Made by a program: the position numbers and the translations under genes | The notes under the pieces: generated by a model | The model's database searches: none | What the model saw: only the letters and a program-made list of their open reading frames with translations | What the model was told of the DNA's origin: nothing | Shown here: positions 25,494 to 36,110 of the stretch, piece after piece | Numbering within the stretch: the stretch's first letter is position 1 | Layout of the letters: each line of letters starts with the position of its first letter | Assembly: GCF_016801985.1 (NCBI RefSeq) | Contig: NZ_JAEVLS010000008.1 | Span: forward strand, 248,001-312,000 | Origin: Steroidobacter gossypii | GTDB taxonomy: Bacteria; Pseudomonadota; Gammaproteobacteria; Steroidobacterales; Steroidobacteraceae | Length of the DNA: 64,000 bases | Direction of reading: 5' to 3'

Positions 25494-27448
25494 TCGGTGT
25501 CTCCTGGTCGCGGCACCGGGACGGGTAGGGCAGGCTTTTTCTTCGCTTCCTGCTCCGCCAGTTGTTCGGGCGTCAGCAAATAAACATCGAGGATGCGACG
25601 CGCAATCGGTGCGGCGAACGCAGAGCCGCCACCCGGCGCGTTCTCGACGACCACCGCAACGGCAATGCGCGGCGCGTCCAACGGAGCGAAAGCGATGAAC
25701 AGCGCATGGTCACGCAAATGCTCGGCGAGGTCACCAGCCTTCTTCATCTTCTCGTTGGCGGCTACGGTGAATACCTGCGCCGTGCCGCTCTTGCCCGCGA
25801 TCTTGTAGGGCGCATTGGCGGTGGCGCCACGGGCAGTGCCGTAAGGCGCGTTGGCCACGTCGTACATGCCGCCGATGGCCACGTCCCATGCGGAAGGGTC
25901 GTTGACGTGTGCGGGCGGCAGGGGCGAGGGCTTCAACTCGCTGATTTCGCCGGTGGTCACATTGCGAATGGCGCGGACCAGGCGCGGCTTGAAGCGTTGC
26001 CCGCGATTGGCAATCGTGGCGGTGGCGTGCGCCAGCTGCAGCGGCGTGGCCGTCATGTAGCCCTGGCCGATGCCGATGCTGATGGTATCGCCGGGAAACC
26101 AGATCTGATGTTCCTTGCGGCGGAACGCCTTTTTTTTCCAGTCGGTGGACGGCAGCAGGCCGTTCTTTTCACCTGGAATGTCGATGCCGGTGGTCTGGCC
26201 CATGCCGAACTGCTCCAGATAGTCGTGGATGCGATCCACGCCCATCTGATTGGCGATGTCGTAGAAATACACGTCGCAGGAGGTCGCGATGGACTTGCGC
26301 ATGTCGACGTGGCCGTGGCCGCCCGGCTTCCAATCGCGCCACGGCCGGCTGACGCCAGGCATGCGATAGGCGCCACGACAGAAGATCGAGTTTTCCGGGG
26401 TCACGATGCCGTACTCGAGCGCTGCCAGCGCCATCATCGGCTTCACCGTCGAGCCGGGCGGATACACGCCGCGTATCACGCGGTCGTACATGGGGCGCCG
26501 GGGGTCTTCGGTTAGCGCGAGATATTCAGGGCGCGACAAGCCGCGAGCGAACAGATTGGGATCGAACGCCGGCGTGCTGACGAATGCGATGATGTCGCCA
26601 TTGGCCGGATCGATCGCCACCGCCGAGGCGCGCTGACCGCGCAGGGCTTCTTCAGCCGCCTGCTGAACGCGCTGATCGATGGTGAGGAACAGATCGTTGC
26701 CGGCGATCGGCTCGCGCCGCTCGAGCTTGGCGGCTTCGTCGCCGATGCGCTCGACGCTGCGGCCCTGAGCGTTCACCAGCAGTTGCTGGAAGCCGGCCTT
26801 GCCGTGCAATTGGTTTTCATAGGCGTACTCGACGCCGTTCTTGCCGGTGAGCGTCGTGCCCGCATAGTCGTCGAGATCGAGACGCTTCTTGTCCTCTTCG
26901 CTGATCGCGCCCACGTAGCCGATCGCATGCACCGCGCTTTCCGCCAGCGGGTAATAACGTGTCAGGCGCGGGCGAATCTCGACACCCGGAAATTGATGCC
27001 GACGCGCGGCGAAGCGAGCCAGCTCCAGCTCGGTGAGCTGCAGCTTGATGGGAACTGCGTCGAAGCTGCGCCGTCCGCGCAGGTCGCGCTTGATGTTGGG
27101 GATACTCTCCGGATCGATCAGCCCGATCGCGGCGATGCCCTGCAAGGTGGCGTCGATGTCTTCGACCTGTTCCTTGGTCAGTTCCAATTGATACGAAGGC
27201 GCGTTGGTCGCCAGCGGCAGCCCGTTGCGATCCAAAATCAGGCCGCGATTCGGCGGGATGGGTTCGATGCGGATCCGGTTGCCTTGCGACAGGTCCGCGA
27301 AGTATTCGTACTTCACCACCTGCAACCACACCAGGCGCGAAATCACCAGCCCCATCGCGATCACCATGATCACGGCGGCGATCGCCGCGCGCTGCTCGAA
27401 CAGCTGCGTTTCGGCGTGGTGATCTTTGATGCGGACGGAGCGCGGCAT
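25490..27448 (-). CDS. mrdA: Penicillin-binding protein 2 (elongation transpeptidase)
   Basis: 652 residues: a short cytoplasmic tail, one membrane helix (about 20-44), a pedestal domain and a transpeptidase domain. The active-site serine is S333 in PPGSTVK, the second motif is S390-C-D392 and the third is K553-S-G. PBP2 crosslinks new glycan made by RodA in the elongasome. It is coupled to rodA by a 4-base overlap and preceded by mreD, so the Mre and PBP2/RodA modules form one block. The C-terminus ends in a proline/lysine-rich tail. Confidence 0.97.
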   Translation of the reverse strand: MPRSVRIKDHHAETQLFEQRAAIAAVIMVIAMGLVISRLVWLQVVKYEYFADLSQGNRIRIEPIPPNRGLILDRNGLPLATNAPSYQLELTKEQVEDIDATLQGIAAIGLIDPESIPNIKRDLRGRRSFDAVPIKLQLTELELARFAARRHQFPGVEIRPRLTRYYPLAESAVHAIGYVGAISEEDKKRLDLDDYAGTTLTGKNGVEYAYENQLHGKAGFQQLLVNAQGRSVERIGDEAAKLERREPIAGNDLFLTIDQRVQQAAEEALRGQRASAVAIDPANGDIIAFVSTPAFDPNLFARGLSRPEYLALTEDPRRPMYDRVIRGVYPPGSTVKPMMALAALEYGIVTPENSIFCRGAYRMPGVSRPWRDWKPGGHGHVDMRKSIATSCDVYFYDIANQMGVDRIHDYLEQFGMGQTTGIDIPGEKNGLLPSTDWKKKAFRRKEHQIWFPGDTISIGIGQGYMTATPLQLAHATATIANRGQRFKPRLVRAIRNVTTGEISELKPSPLPPAHVNDPSAWDVAIGGMYDVANAPYGTARGATANAPYKIAGKSGTAQVFTVAANEKMKKAGDLAEHLRDHALFIAFAPLDAPRIAVAVVVENAPGGGSAFAAPIARRILDVYLLTPEQLAEQEAKKKPALPVPVPRPGDTE

Positions 27449-27592
27449 TCGCTAACAATGGATCTTGATGCGTGCCCCAGGCACAGGGATGTGTCCGCCG
27501 CCACAGGCGGCGAGCGCCGGGGAGAAGTCACGCCTTTTTTCCGGCCCCACAGCGCGAGTGGCAGGATGCCCGAGTCGCTGTTTCATATGCAG

Positions 27593-28072
27593 CTACCGGT
27601 TCCTCCGGTTCCAGGTGTCCAGGATGGCGACCAGCACGGGCCACAACAGCGCGCCGCTGAGCACGGGCAGCCAGCGCTGCCAGGTCGTCACCGGCTGACC
27701 AATGATGCCATCCAGCCAGAACACCGCAAGCTGATAGATCCCGAGGAAGAAGCACACGGCCAGCGCCTGCTTGGGCACCGGCCACAAGCGCATGCGCAAT
27801 TGTTGTTTGTGCGTCATGTAAGCGACCACGACGAACGCGAACGCGTGCTGGCCGAGAATGATGCCCTTGACCACGTCGATGGCCAGGCCGCAAAACCAGG
27901 CGAACAACAGGCCGGCGGTGCGTGGCGCGATCAGCGACCAGTAAATCACCAGCAACAACAGCAGATCCGGCCGCGCCGCATTGATCGGCTCGGGCAACGG
28001 CACCACGGCGAAGATGATCGCCACGATCACCGTCATGGTAATTCGCAAGCGGCTGATGCGACCTTCACTCAC
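27593..28072 (-). CDS. mreD: Rod-shape-determining protein MreD
   Basis: 159 residues with about five membrane helices and the characteristic RPDLLLLLVIYWSLIAPRTAGLLFAWFCGLAIDV stretch, here cited only by its positions near residues 34-68. MreD is an inner-membrane component of the elongasome that stabilises MreC-PBP2-RodA. It lies 33 bases after mreC and 144 bases before mrdA. That spacer shows no gene. Confidence 0.95.
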   Translation of the reverse strand: MSEGRISRLRITMTVIVAIIFAVVPLPEPINAARPDLLLLLVIYWSLIAPRTAGLLFAWFCGLAIDVVKGIILGQHAFAFVVVAYMTHKQQLRMRLWPVPKQALAVCFFLGIYQLAVFWLDGIIGQPVTTWQRWLPVLSGALLWPVLVAILDTWNRRNR

Positions 28073-28105
28073 GATGGTTGATCCGGCCCGGCTGCTTCAA
28101 GGACG

Positions 28106-29119
28106 TCATTCGGTTGGCGATTCAGGCTGCCGGCGCGTCGCAGGCGCCGCCGCTGGGGTGGGCCCGTCAGCCGGAGTGTCGGCGGCAGGCGCGGATTCTG
28201 TAGCGGCGGCCGGCTTGCTCGCAGCCGGCGGCGTGCTCTCGGGCTTCTTCGCCTGTTCCTGCTGTTCCGGCTGCGCCGGTGGATCCGTCCACAACAGCAA
28301 TACCTCGCGATCGCGATCCAGCTGCGCCAGCGGCTTGGCTTCCACCAGCGCGAATGTATCGGCCGGATTGCGCTCCACCCGGCTCACGCGAGCCACCGGA
28401 TAACCGGCGGGGAAGATGGCATCCAGCCCGGAGGACACCAGCAGGTCGCCGACCTTCACGTCCGACTCCACCGTCAGATACGGCAGGCTGAGCTTGTTCA
28501 GATCGCCGCCGCCGACCGCGATGGAGCGAATGCCATTGCGATTCACCTGCACCGGAATGGCGTGCTCGGCGTCGCTGATCAGAATGATGGTGGCGGTGAA
28601 TTTATCGACCTGAACCACCTGGCCGACGATGCCGAAGGCGTCCAGCACCGGCTGGTTTTTGAACACGCCATCGTCGGCGCCCTTGTTGATGCGCACCCGA
28701 TGCCGGAACGGATCGACGTCGACACGCATGATCTCCGCGATCATGGTGCGTCCGCCGACCCCGGCCGAAGCCTCACGCACGGCGCGCAGCCGCTGGTTCT
28801 CTTCACGCAGCGAGTCGAATTGCAGCAGTTTGACGCGGGCTACGCGCAGCTGTTCAGCCAGCTCGGCGTTCTCCACTCGCAGGCGGGTGCGATCGGCGAA
28901 GCTGCTGCCCAGCCAGCTGAACAACTGGCCCGGGGCCTCCACCACGCTATAGATGGGGTGGGCCGCGGCGCCCAGCCACAGCCGCACGGTTTCGAGATAA
29001 CCGCCGCGATGGTCGAGCATCATGATGCCGACCGACAGCAACCCGAGGAAAAACAAGCCGGCGCCGAGCGGGGGGCCTCGGCCAATGATGTTCCGGCTGT
29101 CGGAGCTGAGCGTCACCAT
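28106..29119 (-). CDS. mreC: Rod-shape-determining protein MreC
   Basis: 337 residues: an N-terminal membrane helix, a coiled coil (about 70-110, rich in Leu/Glu/Arg heptads), and a beta-rich periplasmic domain ending in VSRVERNPADTFALVEAKPLAQLDR (positions roughly 230-255). A long Pro/Ala-rich C-terminal tail of about 65 residues follows, lacking in E. coli MreC. MreC activates PBP2-RodA in the elongasome. It starts 39 bases after mreB ends. Confidence 0.94.
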   Translation of the reverse strand: MVTLSSDSRNIIGRGPPLGAGLFFLGLLSVGIMMLDHRGGYLETVRLWLGAAAHPIYSVVEAPGQLFSWLGSSFADRTRLRVENAELAEQLRVARVKLLQFDSLREENQRLRAVREASAGVGGRTMIAEIMRVDVDPFRHRVRINKGADDGVFKNQPVLDAFGIVGQVVQVDKFTATIILISDAEHAIPVQVNRNGIRSIAVGGGDLNKLSLPYLTVESDVKVGDLLVSSGLDAIFPAGYPVARVSRVERNPADTFALVEAKPLAQLDRDREVLLLWTDPPAQPEQQEQAKKPESTPPAASKPAAATESAPAADTPADGPTPAAAPATRRQPESPTE

Positions 29120-29158
29120 GGGTGATAGGGCGAACTGTCTATGAGTTCGCCGGGCCGG

Positions 29159-30291
<1,133 letters not shown>

Positions 30292-30439
30292 GCTTTCAGG
30301 TGTATGATTAAGCCGCATTTTTTCAGGGATTTTTGCGGTATTTTTTGTTCCTCGCTAGTCCTCCGCCTTAAGCGGCGACAGGCGTGAGGTCTAACTTGCC
30401 GCGCGTTGTTTCACAGTCTTTCCAGCGGAATTTCGCCCC

Positions 30440-30730
30440 ATGAGTCTTACTCGTCACGATGTGGAAAACATCGCGCAGCTGGCGCGCCTCGCGCTCACCG
30501 AGGAGCAGCTGCCGGTGTACGTGGACAGCCTGTCGAAGATCTTCGACTTCGTCGCGCAGTTGAACGCAGCGGACACCTCGACGGTCGAGCCGATGGCGCA
30601 TCCGCTCGCCGATCAGGTGCAGCGCATGCGTCCGGATGAAGTGCTGGATAGCGACCAGCACGCCAAATACCAGCGCAATGCGCCGCGCGTAGAAGCGGAC
30701 CTGTACCTGGTGCCGCAGGTCATCGAGTGA
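30440..30730 (+). CDS. gatC: Asp-tRNA(Asn)/Glu-tRNA(Gln) amidotransferase subunit C
   Basis: 96 residues, the usual size. The N-terminus [18 protein letters not shown] and the C-terminal [20 protein letters not shown] are the family hallmarks. GatC wraps around GatA and GatB in the tRNA-dependent amidotransferase that corrects mischarged Glu-tRNA(Gln) or Asp-tRNA(Asn). It heads gatCAB, divergent from mreB as in Pseudomonas and Xanthomonas. Confidence 0.95.
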   Translation: MSLTRHDVENIAQLARLALTEEQLPVYVDSLSKIFDFVAQLNAADTSTVEPMAHPLADQVQRMRPDEVLDSDQHAKYQRNAPRVEADLYLVPQVIE

Positions 30731-30747
30731 CCTTGCGGATCCGGATA

Positions 30748-30769
30748 CCAGTCATTCGTCATTCGTCAC
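30748..30769 (+). repeat. Heptad repeat tract upstream of gatA
   Basis: CCAGTCA-TTCGTCA-TTCGTCA: three 7-base units of the form NNNGTCA ending 13 bases before the gatA ATG. The same unit family stands before metF and scoB. Confidence 0.5.
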
Positions 30770-30782
30770 ATCTGGTTTCAAC

Positions 30783-32261
30783 ATGACCGAACTGCATCAT
30801 CTGACGCTGGCCCAGCTCAACGAGGGATTGCGCGCGCGCCGCTTTTCCAGCGTCGAGCTCGCCCGGCATTTTCTGGGGCGCATCGAGCGCCTGAACCCGG
30901 CGCTGAACGCGTTGATCACTGTGACCGGCGAGCAGGCGCTCGCGCAGGCGCAGCGCGCCGACGAGTTGCTGGCCGCGGGTGAGGCCACCAGTGTGCTCGC
31001 CGGACTGCCGCTCATTCATAAAGACATCTTCTGCACCGACGGTGTATTGACCACCTGCGGCTCGCGCATGCTGTCCAACTTCGTTGCGCCTTACGACGCC
31101 ACCATCGTCGAGCGACTGTCGCAAGCTGGCGTCGTCATGCTCGGCAAAGCGAACATGGACGAGTTCGCCATGGGCTCCTCCAACGAGACCAGCTGGTATG
31201 GCCCGGTGAAAAATCCGTGGGACCTGAAAAAAGTACCGGGCGGTTCATCGGGCGGTTCGGCCGCAGCAGTGGCTGCGCGTCTTGCGCCTGTAGCCACGGC
31301 AACTGACACAGGTGGCTCGATTCGTCAGCCCGCGGCGCTTACCGGTCTCACTGGCTTCAAGCCCACGTACGGACGCGTATCCCGGTACGGAATGATCGCA
31401 TTCGCCTCCAGCCTCGATCAGGCCGGCACGCTGACGTACACCGCCAAAGATGCGGCCATGGTTCTGCGCGACATGGCGGGCTTCGATCCACGCGATTCGA
31501 CGAGCGTCGACACGCCGGTGCCCGACTACCTCGCGGAGCTCGACCAGCCGCTCACCGGCTTGAAGATCGGCCTGGTGAAAGAGTTCTTCGAAGGCGGGCT
31601 GGAAGAATCGACTGCCAACCTGATTCGCGAAGCGCTGCGCGTGTACGAGCGCATGGGCGCCAAGCTGATCGAAGTGAGCTTGCCGAACCTGCCGCTGTCC
31701 GTGCCCACCTATTATGTGGTCGCGCCGGCCGAGTGCTCCTCCAACCTGTCGCGCTTCGACGGCGTGCGCTTCGGTTATCGCTGCGAGAATCCGAAGAACC
31801 TCGAAGACATGTACAAGCGCTCGCGCGGCGAAGGGTTCGGCGCCGAGGTCAAACGTCGCATCATGACCGGCACGTATGTGCTGTCCGCCGGTTACTACGA
31901 CGCTTATTACTTGCGAGCGCAGAAGGTGCGCCGCTTGATCACCGACGATTTCGCGCGCGCCTTCCAGCAAGTGGACGTGTTGATGGGGCCGACGTCGCCG
32001 ACGCCGGCGTTCGACATCGGCGCCAAGGTCGACGATCCCATCACCATGTACTTGAACGACATCTACACCATCGGCGCGAACCTTGCGGGCTTGCCGGCCA
32101 TGTCGGTGCCCTGTGGCAAGGTGACCATGGGAGACACGAGTCTGCCGGTCGGCCTGCAGATCATCGGCCCGCACTTCGCGGAAGCCAAATTGCTCAATGT
32201 GGCGCACGGCTATCAGAACGAGACGCTGTGGCACCGGGATATCCCGAAGGGATATGAATAG
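30783..32261 (+). CDS. gatA: Asp/Glu-tRNA amidotransferase subunit A
   Basis: 492 residues of the amidase-signature family. The Ser-cisSer-Lys triad is visible: Lys in [11 protein letters not shown], cis-Ser in [11 protein letters not shown], and the nucleophile Ser in [10 protein letters not shown]. GatA releases ammonia from glutamine and channels it to GatB. A 52-base spacer with heptad repeats separates it from gatC, and gatB follows. Confidence 0.97.
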   Translation: MTELHHLTLAQLNEGLRARRFSSVELARHFLGRIERLNPALNALITVTGEQALAQAQRADELLAAGEATSVLAGLPLIHKDIFCTDGVLTTCGSRMLSNFVAPYDATIVERLSQAGVVMLGKANMDEFAMGSSNETSWYGPVKNPWDLKKVPGGSSGGSAAAVAARLAPVATATDTGGSIRQPAALTGLTGFKPTYGRVSRYGMIAFASSLDQAGTLTYTAKDAAMVLRDMAGFDPRDSTSVDTPVPDYLAELDQPLTGLKIGLVKEFFEGGLEESTANLIREALRVYERMGAKLIEVSLPNLPLSVPTYYVVAPAECSSNLSRFDGVRFGYRCENPKNLEDMYKRSRGEGFGAEVKRRIMTGTYVLSAGYYDAYYLRAQKVRRLITDDFARAFQQVDVLMGPTSPTPAFDIGAKVDDPITMYLNDIYTIGANLAGLPAMSVPCGKVTMGDTSLPVGLQIIGPHFAEAKLLNVAHGYQNETLWHRDIPKGYE

Positions 32262-32284
32262 ATATGTCCGAAAGGTTACGAATG

Positions 32285-33736
32285 ATGAGCTGGGAAACGG
32301 TCATCGGTCTGGAAATTCACGCGCAGCTGGCCACGCGCAGCAAGATCTTTTCCAGTGCGGCCACCGCGTACGGCGCCGCGCCGAACGCGCAGGCGAACCT
32401 GGTGGATCTGGGCTATCCCGGCGTGCTGCCGGTGCTGAACCGCGAAGCGGTGCGCATGGCTGTGAAATTCGGTCTCGCGGTGGGCGCGCAGATCTCGCCG
32501 CGCTCGATTTTCGCGCGCAAGAATTATTTCTATCCCGATCTGCCCAAGGGATATCAGATCAGCCAGTACGAGACGCCCGTGGTCGGCAAGGGGCAGCTGC
32601 AGATCCTGCTGGAAGACGGCACGCTCAAGACCATCGGCATCACTCGCGCGCATCTGGAAGAAGATGCGGGCAAGTCGCTGCATGAAGACTTTCATGGGCT
32701 GACCGGCATCGATCTGAATCGCGCCGGCACGCCGCTGCTGGAAATCGTCTCCGAGCCGGACATGCGTTCGGCCAAGGAAGCGGTCGCGTACATGAAGAAG
32801 ATCCACACGCTGGTGCGCTATCTCGAGATCTGCGACGGCAACATGCAGGAAGGCTCGTTCCGTTGCGACGCCAACGTGTCGGTGCGGCCGGTGGGTCAGG
32901 AGAAATTCGGCACCCGCTGCGAGATCAAGAATCTGAACTCGTTCCGCTACATCGAAAAGGCCATCAACTACGAAGTGGCGCGCCAGATCGAAGAGCTGGA
33001 AGCCGGTCGTAAGATCAAGCAGGAGACGCGCCTGTTCGATCCCGACAAGGGCGAGACCCGTTCGCTGCGCTCCAAGGAGGAGGCCAACGATTATCGATAC
33101 TTCCCGGATCCCGATCTGTTGCCGGTGGTGATCGAGAAGGACTTCATCGACAGTGTGCGCGCCACGCTGCCCGAGCTGCCGGATCAAAAGGCCGCTCGTT
33201 ACACCGAGAAGTTCGGTTTGTCCGCATACGACGCCGGCGTGCTGACAGCCAGCCGCGAGATGGGCGATTACTACGAAGCGGTGTTGGCGGCATTGCAGGC
33301 CAGGAATCTGGAAGGCAACGAGAAGCTCGCCGCCAACTGGGTCATGGGCGAGCTGTCGGCCGCGCTCAACAAGGACAACATCGAGGTGACGCAGTCGCGC
33401 ATAGATGCGAAGCGCCTGGCCGGGCTGCTGGCGCGCATCGCGGATGCGACCATCTCCGGCAAGATCGCCAAGGAAGTGTTCGAGTCCATGTGGGCCGAGA
33501 ACCAGGACGCCGACGCCATCATCGAAGCCAAGGGCCTGAAGCAAATCACCGACACCGGTGCCATCGACAAGACCATCGACGAGGTGATGGCGGCCAATCC
33601 CAAGCAGCTGGCGGACTATCGCTCCGGCAAGGACAAGCTGTTCGGCTTTTTTGTCGGCCAGGTGATGAAGGTCACCGGCGGCAAGGCCAACCCGGCGCAG
33701 GTGAATGATTTATTGAAGAAGAAGCTGGCTGGATAA
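32285..33736 (+). CDS. gatB: Asp/Glu-tRNA amidotransferase subunit B
   Basis: 483 residues from the ATG at 32285 ([15 protein letters not shown], the typical family start). ATGs at 32264 and 32282 are in frame, and AAAGG at 32270-32274 could serve either of the latter two. GatB phosphorylates the tRNA-bound carboxylate and transamidates it. The cradle domain carries the conserved [12 protein letters not shown] and [11 protein letters not shown]; the C-terminus is a YqeY-like tail that grips tRNA, ending LLKKKLAG. A second, silent-diverged copy of that ending lies just behind the stop. Confidence 0.96.
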   Translation: MSWETVIGLEIHAQLATRSKIFSSAATAYGAAPNAQANLVDLGYPGVLPVLNREAVRMAVKFGLAVGAQISPRSIFARKNYFYPDLPKGYQISQYETPVVGKGQLQILLEDGTLKTIGITRAHLEEDAGKSLHEDFHGLTGIDLNRAGTPLLEIVSEPDMRSAKEAVAYMKKIHTLVRYLEICDGNMQEGSFRCDANVSVRPVGQEKFGTRCEIKNLNSFRYIEKAINYEVARQIEELEAGRKIKQETRLFDPDKGETRSLRSKEEANDYRYFPDPDLLPVVIEKDFIDSVRATLPELPDQKAARYTEKFGLSAYDAGVLTASREMGDYYEAVLAALQARNLEGNEKLAANWVMGELSAALNKDNIEVTQSRIDAKRLAGLLARIADATISGKIAKEVFESMWAENQDADAIIEAKGLKQITDTGAIDKTIDEVMAANPKQLADYRSGKDKLFGFFVGQVMKVTGGKANPAQVNDLLKKKLAG

Positions 33737-33758
33737 CGGCATCTGGAGACCGGCCGGG

Positions 33759-33785
33759 CTGTTGAAAAAGAAGCTGGCGGGCTAA
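33759..33785 (+). repeat. Second copy of the gatB 3' end (remnant)
   Basis: The last nine codons of gatB (33710-33736, encoding LLKKKLAG and stop) are repeated after a 22-base gap. The copy differs at five positions: TTA/CTG (two changes), AAG/AAA, GCT/GCG and GGA/GGC. All leave the encoded peptide and stop unchanged. It is likely a relic of allelic replacement or duplication at the end of gatB. Confidence 0.6.
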
Positions 33786-33796
33786 TGTAGGGGCGG

Positions 33797-34768
33797 ATGA
33801 GTAATATCATCCGCCTTCCTGTCACGCCGACTCCCCAACCATCAATGCACGATCGCGATTGCCTGCACCGATTTCTGTTCGAGCACTATCCGATCCGCGG
33901 GCACATCGTCCATCTGGATGCATCGTGGCGCGCATTGCTCGAGCATCGTGAGTACCCGTCAGTCATCCGGGACACGCTGGGCGAAGCCGTGGCGGCCTCG
34001 GTGCTGCTCGCTGCGACGTTGAAGTTCGAGGGCACGTTGAGTCTGCAGCTCAAGGGCCAGGGCCCCATGCATCTCATGCTGGCGCAGTGCTCTGATGCCT
34101 TGGGCGTGCGCGCCGTCGCACGCTACAAGGAAGCGGAATATGGCCGCGATCTGGCTTCTCTGTCCGGCGAAGGCAGCTTGACCGTCACGGTCGAGAACGA
34201 GGATTTGTCGCAACGCTATCAAGGCATCGTGCCGTTGAACGGCGAGCGGCTGTCGGATTGCCTGCGCAACTATTTCGAAACCTCCGAACAGCTGCCGACC
34301 CGCTTGTGGCTGCATGCGGACGAGAACGGTGCTTCCGGTCTGCTGCTGCAACGATTGTCCGACGATTCGGTGCAGTCCCGCGCGGCCGGTTCGCTGCACG
34401 AAGTGAATCGAGCGGACATCGACGACGCCTGGCATCGAGTGCAACTGCTCGGCGACACATTGAAGCCCGAAGAACTGCAGACGCTGAGCGATCGTAACAT
34501 CCTGCGCCGCTTGTTCGCCGAAGACGATGTTCGCCTGTTCGAACCCGCGCCCGTGTTCTTCCGCTGCCGCTGCTCGCGGGAGCGAGTGGTCGGGATGCTG
34601 CGCGCGTTGGGACCCGAAGAAGTGCGTTCGGTGCTGGCAGAACAGGGGCATGTCGAAGTGCGATGTGACTTCTGCAATCGCGCCTATCGGTTCGACTCGG
34701 TCGATGTCGAACAGCTGTTCTCACAGGCCGTGACCCCGACCGTGGACGCGTCGGAACGTCGTCACTGA
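33797..34768 (+). CDS. hslO: Hsp33 redox-regulated chaperone
   Basis: 323 residues. Hsp33 becomes an ATP-independent holdase when oxidised. The C-terminal zinc switch has C257-x-C259 and C290-x2-C293 (CRC and CDFC), the exact family pattern. The N-terminal domain begins RFLFEHYPIRGHIVHLDASW. The C-terminus continues about 30 residues past the zinc site. It lies 60 bases after gatB; co-transcription is possible but not shown. Confidence 0.96.
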   Translation: MSNIIRLPVTPTPQPSMHDRDCLHRFLFEHYPIRGHIVHLDASWRALLEHREYPSVIRDTLGEAVAASVLLAATLKFEGTLSLQLKGQGPMHLMLAQCSDALGVRAVARYKEAEYGRDLASLSGEGSLTVTVENEDLSQRYQGIVPLNGERLSDCLRNYFETSEQLPTRLWLHADENGASGLLLQRLSDDSVQSRAAGSLHEVNRADIDDAWHRVQLLGDTLKPEELQTLSDRNILRRLFAEDDVRLFEPAPVFFRCRCSRERVVGMLRALGPEEVRSVLAEQGHVEVRCDFCNRAYRFDSVDVEQLFSQAVTPTVDASERRH

Positions 34769-34780
34769 TCCAGTTCGTCT

Positions 34781-35821
34781 ATGAAGGCGGTCCTGTTCGA
34801 TCAGTTCGGTGGCCCGCTCGACTGGATCGACGTTCGCGATCCTTCGCCTGCACCCGGCGGCGTCGTGGTGCGGGTGGCAGCTTCGGGAATCTGCCGCAGC
34901 GATTGGCACGGCTGGATGGGGCACGATGCCGACATTCGATTGCCGCATGTTCCGGGGCACGAGTTGGCCGGCGTGGTTGCTGCGGTCGGGGCCGATGTCA
35001 CTCGCTTTCGCGTTGGCGATCGCGTCACTGTTCCCTTCGTCAGTGGCTGTGGCCGGTGCGAACAATGCGCGCGAGGACAGCAACAGATCTGCAGTGCTCA
35101 GTTTCAGCCGGGCTTTACCGCGTGGGGTTCGTTCGCTGAATTCGTCGCCATCGACTACGCGGACATCAATCTCGTCAAACTCCCTGACTCGCTGGACTTC
35201 ATCACTGCGGCCAGCCTCGGCTGCCGATTCGCCACTTCATTCCGGGCCATCGTCGATCAAGCTCGCGTGCAACCTGGCGAATGGGTCGCCATTCATGGCT
35301 GCGGTGGAGTGGGGCTGTCCGCCATCATGATCGCGACGGCCATGGGCGCCAGAGCGATCGCGGTCGACATCGATCAAGCCAAGCTCGATTTCGCGCGCAG
35401 CTGCGGCGCCGAGATCGGGGTATTGGCGAACGCGGATGTCCAAGCCGCAATCCTCGAGCACACGGCTGGCGGTGCTCATGTTTCCATGGATGCGCTCGGC
35501 AGCCGCGTCACCTGTTACAACTCCATCGCCTGTCTGCGACCGCAGGGCCGCCATGTTCAGGTCGGCCTGATGCTCGGCGCGCATGCCGACCCGCCGATAC
35601 CCATGGGCCTGGTGATTGCCAAGGAACTGCAGGTGATGGGCAGCCACGGGATGCAGGCCCACCGCTACGGCGCGATGCTCGACCTGATCCTCACAGGTCG
35701 ACTCCAGCCTCAGCGGCTCGTCGAGAAAACCATTGCCCTCAGCGCCGCCCCTGCGCAGCTTGCGGCCATGGACAGCTTTCGCGGGGTGGGGATCACCGTG
35801 ATCGACGATTTCGCCCACTGA
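34781..35821 (+). CDS. Zinc-dependent alcohol dehydrogenase family protein
   Basis: 346 residues, medium-chain dehydrogenase family. Catalytic zinc ligands are C38 and H60-E61 (GHE). The structural zinc is held by C90, C93, C96 and C104. The Rossmann motif is GCGGVGLSA. The substrate alcohol or aldehyde is not determined by these motifs; secondary alcohols are common for this group. It starts 12 bases after hslO and ends before the SahR-like regulator promoter region, so it may be the last gene of the gat-hslO strand. Confidence 0.88.
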   Translation: MKAVLFDQFGGPLDWIDVRDPSPAPGGVVVRVAASGICRSDWHGWMGHDADIRLPHVPGHELAGVVAAVGADVTRFRVGDRVTVPFVSGCGRCEQCARGQQQICSAQFQPGFTAWGSFAEFVAIDYADINLVKLPDSLDFITAASLGCRFATSFRAIVDQARVQPGEWVAIHGCGGVGLSAIMIATAMGARAIAVDIDQAKLDFARSCGAEIGVLANADVQAAILEHTAGGAHVSMDALGSRVTCYNSIACLRPQGRHVQVGLMLGAHADPPIPMGLVIAKELQVMGSHGMQAHRYGAMLDLILTGRLQPQRLVEKTIALSAAPAQLAAMDSFRGVGITVIDDFAH

Positions 35822-36029
35822 ACCATCGCCGGCCATTGGCCGGCCGCCCGCCGATCGAGTCGGGCGCTCCTCGTTAACCGGCCAAAAAGGAAAGATCTTC
35901 CGCACTGACAGTGCCGGCCAGGCCGGTTGCTGTGGCCCTGTTGTGCTCGGATTCTGAGCCCAAGCCATTGGTTTGCCTCGAAACTTCGCCGGCCGGACGG
36001 TGAGCATGGGAGGTGGCCGGCGCACAGGG

Positions 36030-36059
36030 GTGACAGGCAGGGGCTGGCTCGGCTATAGT
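36030..36059 (+). promoter_or_regulatory. Promoter of the SahR-like/metF/metH operon
   Basis: GTGACA (36030-36035) and TATAGT (36054-36059) are 18 bases apart, placing the start site near 36066, just upstream of the palindromic operator at 36071-36090. The preceding spacer from 35822 has no gene. Confidence 0.5.
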
Positions 36060-36070
36060 TTCGGCCGCGC

Positions 36071-36090
36071 ATATAAAGATATCCTTATAT
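36071..36090. promoter_or_regulatory. Palindromic operator, SahR type
   Basis: ATATAAAGATATCCTTATAT is a near-perfect 20-base palindrome centred on GATATC, immediately before the regulator start at 36111 and overlapping the expected transcription start. ArsR-family SahR regulators bind AT-rich GATATC-centred palindromes at methionine-cycle genes, so autoregulation and control of metF-metH is the natural reading. Confidence 0.65.
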
Positions 36091-36110
36091 CCTTAAATCT
36101 GCCTCGCACC

